A DNA stretch of 64,000 nt from Lumnitzera littorea (GCA_024138015.1 JAMXBB010000011.1:40956730-41020729); one strand, 5' to 3'. Positions 11,215 through 23,110 are shown, numbered from the stretch's first letter. Made by a program: numbers and translations. Notes: generated by a model from the letters alone, not told the origin.

Positions 11215-11639
11215 AAAAGTTTTGTTTGAGTTGACGTGTATTTTCAAAGTTCTATTATACTATATTTTGTGTGTGTGAAATAGAACAAGTTATCGTGTTC
11301 ATTTGAGCGTTATGTTGTTAACTGTTAATTTCCTAAAGTATTCGATTGAGCTTTGAATCTATGAGGAAAAATGACTGACCCGAGTATAAATGTTGGTACT
11401 GGCAATAATAGTAAAGTTGTCCACCATGGACAGTCTTAGGGAACTCTTAGAAGCATTGACGAGAGACTTGATGAGGTAGCTAACCTCTTGGTAGATTTAA
11501 TTCATGTTATTCATGAACTATCTTACCAACCTACTAAGGTCGCGCAAAACACCCTACAAGTTGCTAAGCCTGTTAAAGGTTAGAATCTAGCTTAACTTAT
11601 TCGAGGTGGAGGAGTAAGCGGATGAGTGAGGAGAAGGAT

Positions 11640-12460
11640 TGATTTGGTAGACATGCGAGACGAGGAAGAAGAGCATTTTGAAGAAGAGTGTATACGAATC
11701 CCCAGAGCATCCAACCATGTGAAGCTTCAGATTCTTAGTTTCAATGGATTTGGGAATGCTAATGAATATCTAGAATGAGAAGAGAAGGTGGAGCATGTGT
11801 TTGATTACTATCAGTATGAAGATTACGAGAAAGTGAGAACTACTGTTGTTGAGTTCTCTAGATATACCATCATGTGGTGGAAGAACTTCTAAGCAATGAG
11901 AAGATGAGAAGGCTACTAAGAGATTAACACTTAGCTCGAGATGAAGAGGATACTCGAAAACAGGTTCGTGCTAGAAAATTATCTTTAAGATACTTTCACT
12001 TGGCTGTAGGAGCTGAGTTAAAGAGGTTGAACTATTGATGAGTATGTTCAAGAGTTTCAAATGCTTATGATCCATTGCGAGGTGGAGGAACCACCAGCTC
12101 GAACTGTATTAAGATTTTTGCTAGATTGAGAGGTGATATTCGGGACATTGTGCAGCTTCAATGATTCACCATAATGGATAAAGCTCTTAGGATTGCCCAA
12201 CGAGTTGAGAGGCAGAGAAAAGGCCGAGTGTTGACCAGAACGCTGACTAGTCGACTCGGACAAGGAAGTCACCAAACTTTGCTGAGTATTGAGTAAAGCA
12301 GAAAGGTTGATGTCCGAGTTGAGTAAAAAGGCCGATCCGACAATGAAGTGTCGACTCGAACTTATGAGAAGGGGCAGGGATCATAGAGGAAGATGAGCTA
12401 AATCAAATGTTTCAACTGCCAAAGGTTCAGACATATGCTTGCTCGGTGCCTGAACTGAAG
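11640..12460 (+). pseudogene. Gypsy copy 1 gag with zinc knuckle
   Basis: At 11650-11910 translation gives IRIPRASNHVKLQI, then VFDYYQYEDYEKV and MWWKNF, the Retrotrans_gag core (colinear with 31844-32107 in copy 2). At 12408-12452 the knuckle CFNCQRFRHMLARC has complete CX2CX4HX4C spacing. In-frame stops interrupt the core (for example after EYLE and after KNF), so no full-length gag can be made. Confidence 0.8.
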
Positions 12461-12696
12461 AACAATGGTCACTAAGGGGGAAGTCCTGAAGCTAGAAGTA
12501 GAAAGTATGGATGAGGAACCCGAGGAGGAGGAGGTTCCTACTACGAAAGAAAATGCTGAGAAAGAGCTGATTGAGGAGGATGTGTTTACCGACTTAGATT
12601 AGTTAGTTACTCATGGTTATTCGATGCACTATGAATGTAGAACCCGCACAAGTGAAGGAGTAGAGAGAGAATTTGTTTTATACCACTTACAAGATG

Positions 12697-13075
12697 AATG
12701 ATCAGGTGTGTACCCTCATCATAGATAATGGAAGTTGCACTAATGTAGCATTAGTCGATCTCATTTCAAAACTGAAGTTGTCGACTCTTGCGCATTTGAA
12801 GCCATACAAGTTGCATTGTTTGAGTGAGAAAGGAGCATTACATGTCACTTAACAAATACTATTGCCGATCATTATTAGGAACTAATCTGACCAGATTCTC
12901 TACGACGTACTACTCATGTGTGCTTTCTATGTGTTGCTAGGTAGACCATAGTTGTTTGATAGGAGAGTCATCCATGATGGCTATAAGAATACATAAATGT
13001 TCGAGAAGGATGATCGGAAGATCACACTAAACCCAATGCCACTGAGAGAAGTTGTTAAGTTGTAGACAAAAATTG
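12697..13075 (+). pseudogene. Gypsy copy 1 aspartic protease remnant
   Basis: VCTLIIDNGSCTNVA carries the active-site loop, DNGS in place of DSGA/DSGS. Further on, VLLGRP matches the family's second conserved box (.LLG.P/W), then FDRRVIHDG. The catalytic Asp is kept; several stops break the frame. Confidence 0.75.
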
Positions 13076-13369
13076 GTCATGGATTGAAGAAGGCTCTAGT
13101 GGTGAGTAGAGCCGAGTTTCAAGAGGTCATCAAAATAGACAAGTCAACCCTAATGTTGCTCAGGTGACTTTTAGAAATGAAGGAGCGGGGTGAGCTCCCC
13201 CAAGAAATCAAAGAGTTGTAGGACAAGTATGCAGACCTATTCTCGAAATAGTTATCTAAAGGATTGCCCACGACTTGAGGCATAAAGTACTGCATTAACT
13301 TGGTACCTGGTGCTGCACTATTGAATAAGCCTACTTATTGAATGAATCCCAAACAGGCTTCTGAGCAAA

Positions 13370-13960
13370 AAAGCTAAGTCAATGAGTTGCTTGAGAGAGG
13401 ATATGTTAGAGAGTCTCATCCCTTACACTGTGCCGGTGCTTCTAGTGTCGAAGAAGGATGGAACCTAGTGGATATGTGTAGATAGCCGAGCCATGAATAA
13501 GATCACGATCAAATACAGGCATTGGATCCTAAGGTTAGAAGACATGTTAGATGAATTGAGTGGAGCTAAGATTTCCAACAAGATTGATCTTAAATCTAGT
13601 TACCATCAAATCCGCATGAGGCTAAGGGACGAATGGAAGACTGTGTTCAAAACTCAACATGGACTTTATAAATGGATGATTATGCCCTTTGGCTTGTCGA
13701 ATGCCCCAAGCACTTTCATGAGACTAATGAACCATTTGCTAAGATATCTTAAAGGGAAGTGTGTCGTGGTGTACTTTGATGACATCATGGTCTACAATGC
13801 CGACATACCAAGTCACTGTAAACATCTCAGAGCAATCCTGGATATCCTTTGTATTGAGAGACTATTCGACAATCTAAAGAAATGTTGCTTTTACCAGGAG
13901 GAAGTGGTATTCTTAGGCTATGTAGTCAGTAGAGGAGGCTTATGAGTCGATGATGAGAAG
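13370..13960 (+). pseudogene. Gypsy copy 1 reverse transcriptase
   Basis: The best kept part of the element: 150 open codons at 13493-13945. Visible boxes are [27 protein letters not shown], the catalytic YFDDIMVY (normally YFDDILVY) and FLGYVVS. Both catalytic aspartates of the DD pair are present. Upstream to 13370 the fingers region is in other frames with stops. Confidence 0.88.
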
Positions 13961-14139
13961 ATTTGAGCATTTGTTGAGTGGTCGACTCTTACTACTTATG
14001 TCGACTTGAGAAGTTTCCACAGACTGGTCTCATTCTACAGGTGGTTCATCAAGAATTTCGATACCCTCACCGCACCACTTACCTAGTTAATAAATAAGAA
14101 CATTAACTTTTAGTAAGGAGAAAGGGAGGAGAGGAGTTT

Positions 14140-14600
14140 TGTTGAGATAAAAGAAAGATTGACCTTCACCCTAGTGTTAGTGTTACCTAACTTTGACAAA
14201 ATTTTTGAGCTGGAATGCGAAGTGTTAAGCATTGGAATAGGCGTTATCCTAATGTAGGAAGGTCAATCAATTGCCTTCTACATTGAGAAGCTCCAAGGAC
14301 CCTAGTTAAATTACCTCGTGTATGATAAAGAACTTTTGGCACTAATCCGAGTACTGTAAGTATAGTGGCAGAGCATTGCAAGTATAGTAGCATTATTTAT
14401 TACTGAGAGAATTTATCATATATACTGACCATGAATCACTGAGGTATCTCCAAAGTTAGACTAAGTTGTTGAAGCGGCAGGCGAGATGGGTTAAATTCCT
14501 TAAAGGATTTAATTTTGTAATAAAATACAAGTAGGGAAAGAGTAACGTAGTTGCAGATGCTCTTTCGAGAAGGCATGTGCTTTTATCTAAACTGCAGACT
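14140..14600 (+). pseudogene. Gypsy copy 1 RNase H remnant
   Basis: The sequence reads FELECEVLSIGIGVIL, then a KELLALIR-like stretch and TDHESLRYLQ. Family consensus is ECDASGVGIGAVL ... EKELLAIV ... TDH.SL+YL. The first catalytic Asp of DAS has become E (ECEVLS). Stops occur after VILM and within the C-terminal half. Confidence 0.75.
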
Positions 14601-14744
14601 TAGCTGTTTGGGTTTGTAAGTATCAAAGAATAATACTCTGAGGATCCATACTCTGGGCCCATACTTGTACGATGTATTGATGGAAGAATAGTGGATGAAT
14701 ACTAAGTGGAGAATGGCTACCTGTTCTGAAGTAGGAAACTATGC

Positions 14745-15600
14745 GTGCTGACTTGTTCCCTAAGGGAGTTATTGATCAGGAAGGCTTACAGTAGAGGACT
14801 CTCTAAACATTCTAGAGAAAGGAGGACCTGTGAACTGTTAAATGACCAATTCTTTTGGTCGAGAATGAGGAAAGATGTATACCAAGTTGTTGAAAGTTGT
14901 GCCTTGTGTAAGAAGGCCAAGTACCAAGCTGAGTAAGGGAGAGTAATACCTTTATCTGTTCTAACGAGGTTATGGACTAAATTGATCATGGATTTTGTTT
15001 TCGGACTACCGCGAACTACTTGAGACAAAGATTCCGTAATGGTCATTGTGGATAAGTTTAGTAAAATAGCACATTTTGTGCCCTGCACCAAGACTAATGA
15101 TGCCTCGAATATCGCTTCTCTTTCCTTGCAGGAGATTATACAGATACATGGCGTGTCGAGAAGTGTAGTTTCCAACAAAGACCCAAAGTTCTTGAACCAT
15201 TTCTAGAGAACCTTGTGACATTGATTGGGGACCAAATTACTCTTCAGTAGCTTATGTTACCTCCAAATTGATGGCCAAATAGATGTAGTTAATCGCACTT
15301 TGGGATTGCTACTCTGAGCTATAGTAGGTAAGAACTTGGCTGATTGGGATGTCTACTTGCCATTGGTCGAGTTCGCCTATAATTAAACAGTACATGACAC
15401 CACTAAGCAGACTCCTTTCAAGATGGTCTATGGATTCAATCCCGAGTTGTCCCTCGACCATACCTTTATACTAGGTCCCGTGTAAAAGGACCTTGACACC
15501 TCAGCCAAAGCACAATCCCTTCAGTACATATATGACAAGGTTACTTGGTACATCGACCAAGCAGCTAGAAGAAGATGAGAGAAGACCAAAGGTAGGACAG
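14745..15600 (+). pseudogene. Gypsy copy 1 integrase remnant
   Basis: 14745-14936 encodes the HHCC finger: GLSKHSRERRTCELL then FFWSRMRKDVYQVVESCALCKKAK. One histidine and both cysteines are plain, while the first histidine position reads L or S. The core follows at about 14985-15560 with VMVIVDKFSKIAHFVPC (first catalytic Asp in VD) and VVSNKDPKFL (normally VSDRD..F, so D is N here). Stops break it several times. Confidence 0.8.
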
Positions 15601-15623
15601 CTAAGCAATTTTAGCCAGGAGAC

Positions 15624-15917
15624 TTGGTATGGCTACACTTCAATAAAGAATGGTTCCCAGATAAGAGGAAGAACAAATTATTTACACGAGTTAAGGGACT
15701 CTTCAGAATCCTCCAGAAGATCAATGACAACGCTTACAGGTTGGAGCTGCCAGAGGATTATGGGGTTTCCAACACCTTCAATATTACCGACCTTAGTCCT
15801 TATCACCTTGATGGAGAACTGACCAAAGACCATCTAAATTTGATCCCAAATCCAAATCAACCCAGAAGGAATGATGGGAATCGAGCTACTAGCCCTTTGA
15901 CTCGCAGCCGAGCCTAA
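15624..15917 (+). pseudogene. Gypsy copy 1 integrase C-terminus, running into the 3' LTR
   Basis: Open stretch with KINDNAYRLELPEDYG, SNTFNITDLSPYH and a terminal SPLTRSRA. The INDNAY...LP and FN+.DLSPY motifs mark the integrase C-terminal domain of plant gypsy elements. The last ~15 codons lie inside the 3' LTR (start 15872). The equivalent region in copy 2 also enters the LTR. Confidence 0.75.
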
Positions 15918-16731
15918 GGATTGGAAGGCTTGACAAGACGAATTCTTCTACTCCAATTGACTGCTGCTGAAGCCGAGTACTTCCTTGCTAAGTCACTCCT
16001 TAAGCCATTATGAGTGATTGCCAATCTCTTGTAGATGGAATGTTGAGAAATGAATGGCCAAGATAACATCCAATCCTCCCTCATGCCTAACTACATACTC
16101 AACATTACCCTTACTGCCATGTTGAGAGAGAGACCTCAGACTGCATAAGCCATCCCTATTCAGACAAGCTAGCTAGCCGTACTACTTTGTTCGTATCTTC
16201 TAACGATCTCTCCAATACAGCATCCCTATGTATAGAATCCACCCCACTAATTATTGCTTCTATGAATATTCATTTTTATCCTTTTGTATTGTTGTACATT
16301 ATTACTTTAGGGTAACACCCATTTTTGTCTCCTCTCCTTTTAGGCAAGTTGCCTTAAATTCTTGGGTATAAATACCCTTTGTATTTGTAAGCCATAGGAG
16401 ACAGATAATTATTAATACACTTGAGTATTTTTCCTTTTTCGTGTAAACACTCTATTGTTTTACGCTTGGCATCACTCTTATCCTTTCTCTTAAGTAAGGT
16501 TAAGTGGCGAGTAATCTCACCGAACCAATTCGTAAGTCATATTAAATTGTACCGTGAGTCCTCGGAAGTTTCATTGGTGCCTTATATCCTCTAGAGCTGT
16601 TCGTGGGTTTTTCTTAACTTTCATTCATCATTGTTTTTCGCGTATTTTCCTCATTACTCCTTTCGAGCTTTCTGCAAGCTTGAACCTATTCAGCAATCAG
16701 CCTTATCTGTTCTTGGTCATAGTTAGCACCA
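15872..16731 (+). repeat. 3' LTR of gypsy copy 1
   Basis: 860 bp, TGATGGGAATCG...CACCA. TATA-type GGGTATAAATACCC at about 16363-16376. It overlaps the end of the polyprotein frame. Confidence 0.85.
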
Positions 16732-16736
16732 GAAGT

Positions 16737-17150
16737 GATCTTTGCTGTAAAGGGTTAAAGCAACCCCATAGTAGGCTTAGTAGCTGTAATGCTTTTTTGC
16801 AGAGATAAGGTTAAAGTGACCTCATTTATGAATGGTTAAAGCAGTTAGATCATGGTATCTATAATCGCTTGGTGGAAGAATATACTCCTGAGAATACGGT
16901 AGACGTAACACCCATTTTTGCAACTTATGCAATCAAGAGTTGAAGTGACCTTAGTTGTGATGGAGTAGAGCAATCCCATAATATGCTTTGCTACTGAATG
17001 AGATTAAAGTAATCTTAATCGTAAAGGTTTAAAGCAAGCCTATGATAGGCTTAGCAATTATAATGCCATTTCCATCGAAGCAATCTTAGCCCAATCATTT
17101 GATCGAAGCCATCTTAATCGTTAAGGATCAAAATAGGCTCATAGAGTTGA
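16737..17150 (+). repeat. ~207-bp tandem repeat, right part
   Basis: Continues the third unit interrupted at 10324 (GATCTTTGCTGT...GGGTTAAAGCAACCCCATAG). A fourth unit starts near 16936 (GAGTTGAAGTGACC). Beyond about 17000 units are shortened and scrambled, with GAAG...AATC motifs persisting to ~17150. Confidence 0.75.
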
Positions 17151-18330
17151 AGTAGCTCCATGATATACTTTACTTGATGATTCATGAAGTACACGAGCAA
17201 TTGCAAAAGGATTCACACGATGAGATGAGGTAGTATCCTTGGAATCATGAGTTACTACCTCATCATGCTATGATACGCTATTAACTAGGGGAGAAGAATG
17301 GTACTTTAACATGTCATATCTTAAATGATTGACATCTTAACATGAGGATGATTCATATAATATTAGAGCTTTTATATAAAACACTTGAATGTGAAACATG
17401 CCTTTAACTACGCTAGATAAAACATGATTAAAAGCTTTCTTAAATGGCACTGGTTCTTTAGCTTCTCTAGTTCAATGTCCTCTTAGTACTCTGAAGCGGT
17501 ATCCTTATATACTTGGTATGAGTGATTGTTCTATGAACGTTTGATTTCCTTCTTACTTCTAAAATTCTGGTCTTGTGCTTATAAGACACTTGAGTGAAGT
17601 CAATTCTCCTTGAGCAATCTACTTAGCTTGTTGATGGTCTTAGCATATAGAATAGAGCTAGAGACTCTAGAAGTGAACTCTTATTATTGTAAATCTTAAC
17701 ACCTAAAGTGAAGTTAGAGCAATAATCTTGCACTTTTTATTGATGGATACATTCAAGTGAGGCATGGTACTCCAAAACGGGTGCTTACATATGGCGAAAG
17801 TCCAGATAGCTATCTCTCATTAGGATTCTTGTAATCTTGATATCCTGGGGTGATATACCTTAGGAACTAGTTCTCTTTGGCTTTATGGTACTTGACCTCC
17901 ACAAACTTTTTGCAAATTTTAATCCCTTTAATCATTGAACGACGGCCTTGCATTTAATGTTAGTAATGACGCTTAGTTGATTCTCCTAAGTGATGCAACT
18001 CCTTACTTATTAATAATGGAGCAATTGAATAGATACTTGAGTACTGAATGAATCTCATGATTGGATTAGGACTCTTAGCTCGTTCTTCTTAGGGTGGTAT
18101 GAATCTTTTACTTTGACAAACGACACCAAAGGGGTGAAAATAACACCAAAGTTATTCCAATCCTTATTGAGTAGTGCGATGCTTGACAATTAGATAATGT
18201 TTGATTTGGTTGGACGTGGACTCCTTAGATGTGCAACTCACTACTAGGCTTCATGGTTAATGGAATGAGAATCCAAGAAAATGCATAAAGTTAAGCACAA
18301 GCTCGTTAGACATCATGAATCTGCAGTAAT
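17151..18330. other. Unassigned intergenic DNA between two tandem arrays
   Basis: No coding motif. Sequence style (many TGAGT/CTTAG words) resembles accessory non-coding DNA of Tat-type elements, but I cannot show homology. Confidence 0.3.
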
Positions 18331-18507
18331 GCCTAAGGTTAACCGAGGCCTCATATGATGTTGGATATCAAGAATTTGTGTTAGCGCCTAAGGTTAACCG
18401 CAAGCCTGTATAATGTAGATATTAGGAATCCGCGATAACACCTAAGATTAATTGTAGGCCTATATGATGTTAAATATTGGGAATTTGGGTAGCGCCTAAG
18501 GTCAGCC
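18331..18507 (+). repeat. ~55-bp tandem repeat
   Basis: Copies start at 18331, 18386, 18440 and 18494 with GCCTAAGGTTAACCG, GCCTAAGGTTAACCG, ACCTAAGATTAATTG and GCCTAAGGTCAGCC, giving periods of 55, 54 and 54 bp. Three full copies and a partial one. Confidence 0.85.
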
Positions 18508-18587
18508 ATGGGTTTGTTTGAGTAACGAAGCTTGGCCTTGGAATGAAACGATACTAATAGCTATCCTACAATAGAAGAAGATTTATT

Positions 18588-18612
18588 AATATATCTATCT
18601 ATCTATCTATAT
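18588..18612. repeat. (ATCT)n microsatellite
   Basis: Five to six ATCT tetranucleotides followed by ATGTATAG. Confidence 0.85.
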
Positions 18613-18762
18613 GTATAGCACAATATCACATAAATTTGGTATAGCATATATAAGCTAGCTCGCATCCGTGTTAGACTGAAGTCCAATGTCCATCCAAATG
18701 ATTTAATTCTAGTTGAACTTGATTACGTCCAATATATTTCCATTAGCAAGCATAATGCCACC

Positions 18763-19029
18763 ATGAAAAAGTCCAGTCAAGTTCATAATATATCAGCTTT
18801 TGAGAAAGTACGGCCCAGTCAAATTCATAATACATCGCTATGTCCATCAAACTTTAGTGCCTCTAATTTGTCCGTAATAGAGAGAACCAATATGGATCAA
18901 AAGGAGCCTAGAAAGAACGATGAAACTTCAGCAACCTTTATTAAGAAGCATGATAATGTGAAGTCAGTTTCAAGAATCAAGACAAACATCAAGCAAACAA
19001 ATACAGCCGCAGCAAGAATTTACTATTAA
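18763..19029 (+). CDS. Doubtful 88-residue hypothetical protein
   Basis: The frame is open back to a stop near 18634, about 130 codons in all, and starts at ATG 18763 in the context GCCACCATGA. A TATA-like CATATATAAG lies about 110 bases upstream at 18646-18655. The product is hydrophilic, basic and Ser/Asn/Lys-rich, with no signal peptide, membrane segment or recognised domain. It ends just before a purine-rich run and a TG that look like a polypurine tract and LTR start, so it may be transposon-derived. I do not recognise it and give no function. It may equally be a chance frame. Confidence 0.25.
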   Translation: MKKSSQVHNISAFEKVRPSQIHNTSLCPSNFSASNLSVIERTNMDQKEPRKNDETSATFIKKHDNVKSVSRIKTNIKQTNTAAARIYY

Positions 19030-19390
19030 AAAAAAGAAGGGATGTAGGGAAATTATTTCCATGTTTCCTACTTCCACGAAAACAGTGAAATAGATGGACA
19101 TATGTAAGTAAAAAGTTGGTTCTTAAAGAGCAAGTACACCCACTTGCCAGTGTATAACTTTGATGGCTTAAGAATTTGCATCGAGAGGGCTAAACAGTTT
19201 TAGCAACTACATATATAAGGCTATGATGCAAGAACTCCAGGTATGAATAAATTACCTATTGTATTTATACATGGCACGGTTTGAAAAAAAAAAAGAAAGA
19301 AAAAAAAAGAAGAAGAATAAAGAAAGAAGATTGAGTTTCTTCCTCGCTAACGTGCGTGCAAGTAGAATGAAAACATTATTCAATATTCAT
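19028..19390 (+). repeat. Possible polypurine tract and LTR start
   Basis: A run of A and G (AAAAAAAAGAAGGGA, 19028-19042) is followed directly by TGTAGGGAAATTATTTCC at 19043, as at the 3' LTR of many plant elements. A TATA-like CATATATAAGGC follows at ~19207. No right end or second LTR was found. Confidence 0.25.
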
Positions 19391-20401
19391 TACCTTATTA
19401 TTAGAGACAAGGAATTTTAACGATGAAGATCGACTGAATATTACATAAAAAAGAAGAGTGGGAATCCTTTTCTTATAAAAAAATAAAAGAAAAGAAAAAG
19501 AAGAATGATCAAAAGATTGCCATATTATAAGCTATTCTCCTATTTATCGATTCGAACCGCTATTGCTATGCATGAAACTTCATTCGCAAGTTCTTTGTTG
19601 CCATTATCATCGAGTCATGAAGGAAGAAGACAAAAAAACGGTGTTAGTGTATAAAGAAGAGGAAAGAGTAAGCCAACCACCAGTACACAAACTAGATTAA
19701 TGTTGTTGTTGCCGGATTGCTTATTGAAGTGAGTTATAGTGACCACGCTGGAATTTGGTTGCACACTTTATTTCTCCATGAAGAATCCAAAGAAGGTTTT
19801 TACCACCTACAAAAGAAACAATAAGATGCATGAGAATTGAAACAAGCAAGAAGTAAACAGAAGAAACAAAGGATAAAAAAAGAAAGACCTGGCTCTTGTT
19901 AGTTGAAGAAGCATCTTTATTCCTTGTTACAAAGGTAATGGCTAGGATGGATATGATGAATAATATTTAGATGCTTTTCTCCCTAATTGGAAGTGATTCT
20001 AACTTTGAATGGGAAAAGGACCCGACAAGCTACACATATATATATAACCAATGAGACCATGATCAAGAAGATAAGTATAGAGGAGTTTGAATTTGACTTA
20101 AGATGAATATGAATTATGTTTTGTGGATACGAGACAGAGCAAATCTATGGAAAATTGATTTGAAAATATGAGTTGGTTTCATTCTCAGTTATTTAGTTGG
20201 TGAAAGAAGACTTTCTCAATTATAAATATGCAGGAAGATTATTAGGGTATATTCTTAATTATTTAGTTTGTTTGAGACTGTTTGAGCCTGATTTTTTTCT
20301 ATTTATTTTTATTAACTCAATTAGTATTAAACCTAAACCCTTTTAATATTAACCATCGACTAAATGTTAAGAAAAACTTAGTTTATATTTTGAAAAGGTT
20401 T
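19391..20401. other. Intergenic DNA, nothing firmly recognised
   Basis: A- and G-rich on the + strand with a short TA repeat at ~20034-20046. No gene is supported. Confidence 0.4.
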
Positions 20402-20411
20402 GGAGTCGCCA
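20402..20411 (-). promoter_or_regulatory. Possible tRNA-Arg primer-binding site
   Basis: Minus strand TGGCGACTCC, identical in its first ten bases to the site at 562-579; the next bases diverge (AAACC). Confidence 0.4.
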
Positions 20412-22100
20412 CCCAACCGAAGTTAGAAAAAAGTTAAGTTATAATAAAATTAATTAGGTTGATTAGTTATAACTTAGCTACCGGTTTTTTTTTTTTCAAA
20501 TTATATATTATATATATATATATTTATGATTTTGAAAACTAGAAATTTGATTGGGGGCTAACCTATTAAACTTTTAGTGGTGGGTACCACTTTAGTCTTT
20601 ATGAAATTAAGTTTATTTTTCAAATTACCCTTTTTAACTAACTCTAAATTTACAATAAACTAATTCTATTTGCATAAACAAAAATAACAAATTGAAATTA
20701 ATTACAAAAGGAAAAATAAAAAGATTTTCCTATTTTAAGTTATCCTATAGGTACCTACATACTCTCCAATAGGGATAAGACTTTCCGTAGTTCATTCATT
20801 TATAAAATTTTAATGTGTTTGTTTATTTTAATGTTTAAAAACAATTAGATTTACATTCTTTAACCATTTAATTTCATTCAAGGAAAATTCTAAAAAGGGA
20901 CCTAATTTGGTATTTATTTATGAAAAGAAAATCTAAAAGAAAACCTAATTTTTGAAAAGATTTATTATATTTTATCTATGAAAATAAAATTTTCTAAGTG
21001 ATAAGATAAAATTATTTAAATATACTTTATTGATGCATTTTAGTCAAAATAAATATATAAAGAAGGGAAGCAAAAAAAATAAAAAATAAAAAATAAAAAG
21101 TAAAAATTGTTTTTTAAAAAATTATTATTCCTAAGTTAGCTTAATTAATGAACAAAAGTTTTTTTTTTTTTAGATTTTTTACTTTTTTCTAGTTTTTTTT
21201 TTCTTTTAAGATAACAAATTTAAAAAAGAAAAAGAAAAAGAGGAAAAAAACAAAAGCAAAAGAGAAAACAAACCAATAGGGGTTAGTCAAGGCAGGGGGT
21301 ATGGTTTAGTTATCCAAGTTGGATCTAGGTCATCTGACCTGATCATGTACTACGCATGTGACTGGCTTGGAGAAGAACCATAGCATATGCAAGTGTACAA
21401 TAAAGGTGAATCCGAGCAACAAAATAAAGGGGAAGAGGTTGTTTCATAAGTTTTTAATTGAGAAATATTGGGTTTGGGTAGCCGCTAACTAAGGTGGAGG
21501 TGGAGGTGGTGTTTCTAGAAGGTGGTAGCCGTTAACTAAGGTTTGGTAGTTGAAGAGCTTAAGGTTACGGTAGGCATCGAAAATGGCGGCGTTGGGAAGC
21601 TCAGGACTTGGGGAAATACGCCACACAAGAGTAACAAATTAAAGAGAGAAAGAATTGCACCTTAGAGAGAGAAACTTAGGATTATGTATGTTTGAGAGCT
21701 TGAGGATGAGAAGTTGATGATGGGCAGTGAAGTAGGAGGATCTATTTATACTTTTAAAGCTTGGAAAGTGAATATCTTTCATGAATTTGAAGGAGTTAAA
21801 AAGGTTCATAACTAAGCTTTGATTTTGGATTTGACTGCCAATTCAAGTTAATTTTTGGTCAAAAACATGTCCTTGATGTCTGTCCTTACTAAATAGATCA
21901 AATGGAACCTTTGATTTTTAATGAAGTGCTCGAATCAAGCAAAATAAAATTTGGTGGAAAACTTAGGTGTTCAAACTTTTTTCGATCTTCTATTGCCATT
22001 TTAACCCTTCAAATCATTGAATTTGGACATGTTTTTGGATAGAATACAAACTAGGCTATGTGACAATTTCACCATTAATTTAGTAAAAACGTGTAAAAAA
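20412..22100 (-). repeat. LTR-like region of a minus-strand Tat/Ogre-like element
   Basis: Lies on the LTR side of the possible Arg primer site and carries a minus-strand TATA (AGTATAAATAGA, around 21742-21752), the same arrangement as 588-1260. Long A/T-rich low-complexity tracts at 21060-21260. Ends are not determined and there is no coding content. Confidence 0.3.
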
Positions 22101-22224
22101 AAAAAGGATTAAAAATTGCTATAAAAATGGATGAGTGAACTATGCATACTCGAGAAAGGTATGGAGACAACAAGAAAGGGAAGGGAAATTTCAAGGTCAG
22201 CCAGTAAGGTGTTGACACATGGCA

Positions 22225-22330
22225 AAAAAAAAAAAACAAGTAAAAAATAGTATTCTACACCTATAGTAGGTTTTGAAACCCATGACTTGTGCTTTCCTTG
22301 CATGTAACTTAGCTAACTATGCTAGCCTTT
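22225..22330 (-). repeat. Possible SINE fragment
   Basis: On the minus strand an A-box-like TAGCTAAGTTACATG is followed after about 25 bases by a B-box-like GGGTTTCAAAACC, and further on by a T run (22225-22236 on the + strand as A). This is the layout of tRNA-derived plant SINEs. No target duplication was confirmed. Confidence 0.3.
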
Positions 22331-23110
22331 TTCTCATTAATTAATTAATTATAGCCAAATTTATTTATTCAAAATGGTCTTAACCACCCATAAGCAAAAA
22401 GGTTGATTCAAGCACAACTAGGGCTATGCTTAATTATTTAAAATGCAAAATCTTCTAAGGGTAATCAAGCACACATATATGAAAATTAATTTTTCAAATT
22501 GAAACCAATTTTAATGGCTTTACGAGCTTTGGTATGTTACTCGCACAATTAATTTAAAAAATTGATTTTTTTCGAAAATCAACTAATTTAAGTCCATTGA
22601 AGCTTAAATTAATTTCATTTTTACAAACCAAAAACATTTAACATCAACTGTGGTTAGAATATTAAATTTTCAAAAAAAAAAAAATTAGCATTCTCAAATA
22701 CAACTCAAAACTGTTAAATGATATATGTGTACTTTGACCTTATTTGACCCCTAAAAATGAAATTAACCTCTTCCATATGACCAACAACCTAAGACTTGTC
22801 TTAAAAACTCTAATTTTTTTTTTATTTTTGCATATTTTCTCCTTTTTTTTATTTTTCAATCAGGAACATTTTTCTTTATTCTAAAAAGAACTAAAATTAC
22901 GTGAGGCAAAAATAAAGTGTACTAAAACTTATTGAAGAAAATTTGGACTTATAAAGAAAAAGATTTAAAAATTTGTTTGTAGGACATTGTATGCTTTGAT
23001 CCAAGCTCGGTGTTATTAATTATTGAATGGGCAATGGGCATAGTTAACAAGGGTGCTATGCTCTTCTAATTCCACCATCTATCTCATTGACCAATGCAAC
23101 TAGAAATTAC
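22331..23110. other. AT-rich intergenic DNA, nothing recognised
   Basis: No frame or element end seen. Confidence 0.45.

Larger units (their letters stand above)
10325..16731 (+). mobile_element. Ty3/gypsy retrotransposon, copy 1 (degenerate)
   Basis: 6.4 kb, read left to right: 5' LTR, tRNA-Met primer site, gag with zinc knuckle, aspartic protease, reverse transcriptase, RNase H, integrase, 3' LTR. RT before integrase is the gypsy order. Candidate duplications AAAGC (10320-10324) and GAAGT (16732-16736) match at 3 of 5, both differences being transitions. Because it splits a tandem repeat, the empty site can be rebuilt: the unit runs through the junction. All domains have stop codons. A second copy in reverse orientation is at 27078-33408. 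No chromodomain was seen; the coding sequence runs into the 3' LTR, as I recall for some chromoviruses (CRM-type), so lineage is tentative. Confidence 0.9.

Noticed and set aside
14786..15178. 130-codon minus-strand frame
   Set aside because: Shadow of the gypsy copy 1 integrase on the + strand.
19721..19990. Possible minus-strand spliced small secreted peptide (82-base intron with GT/AG ends, hydrophobic start)
   Set aside because: No ATG in the needed frame, a stop just upstream, and only ~12 codons in the second exon. Too weak to annotate.
20500..20525. TA run as an origin or regulatory element
   Set aside because: Simple TA microsatellite with no supporting context.
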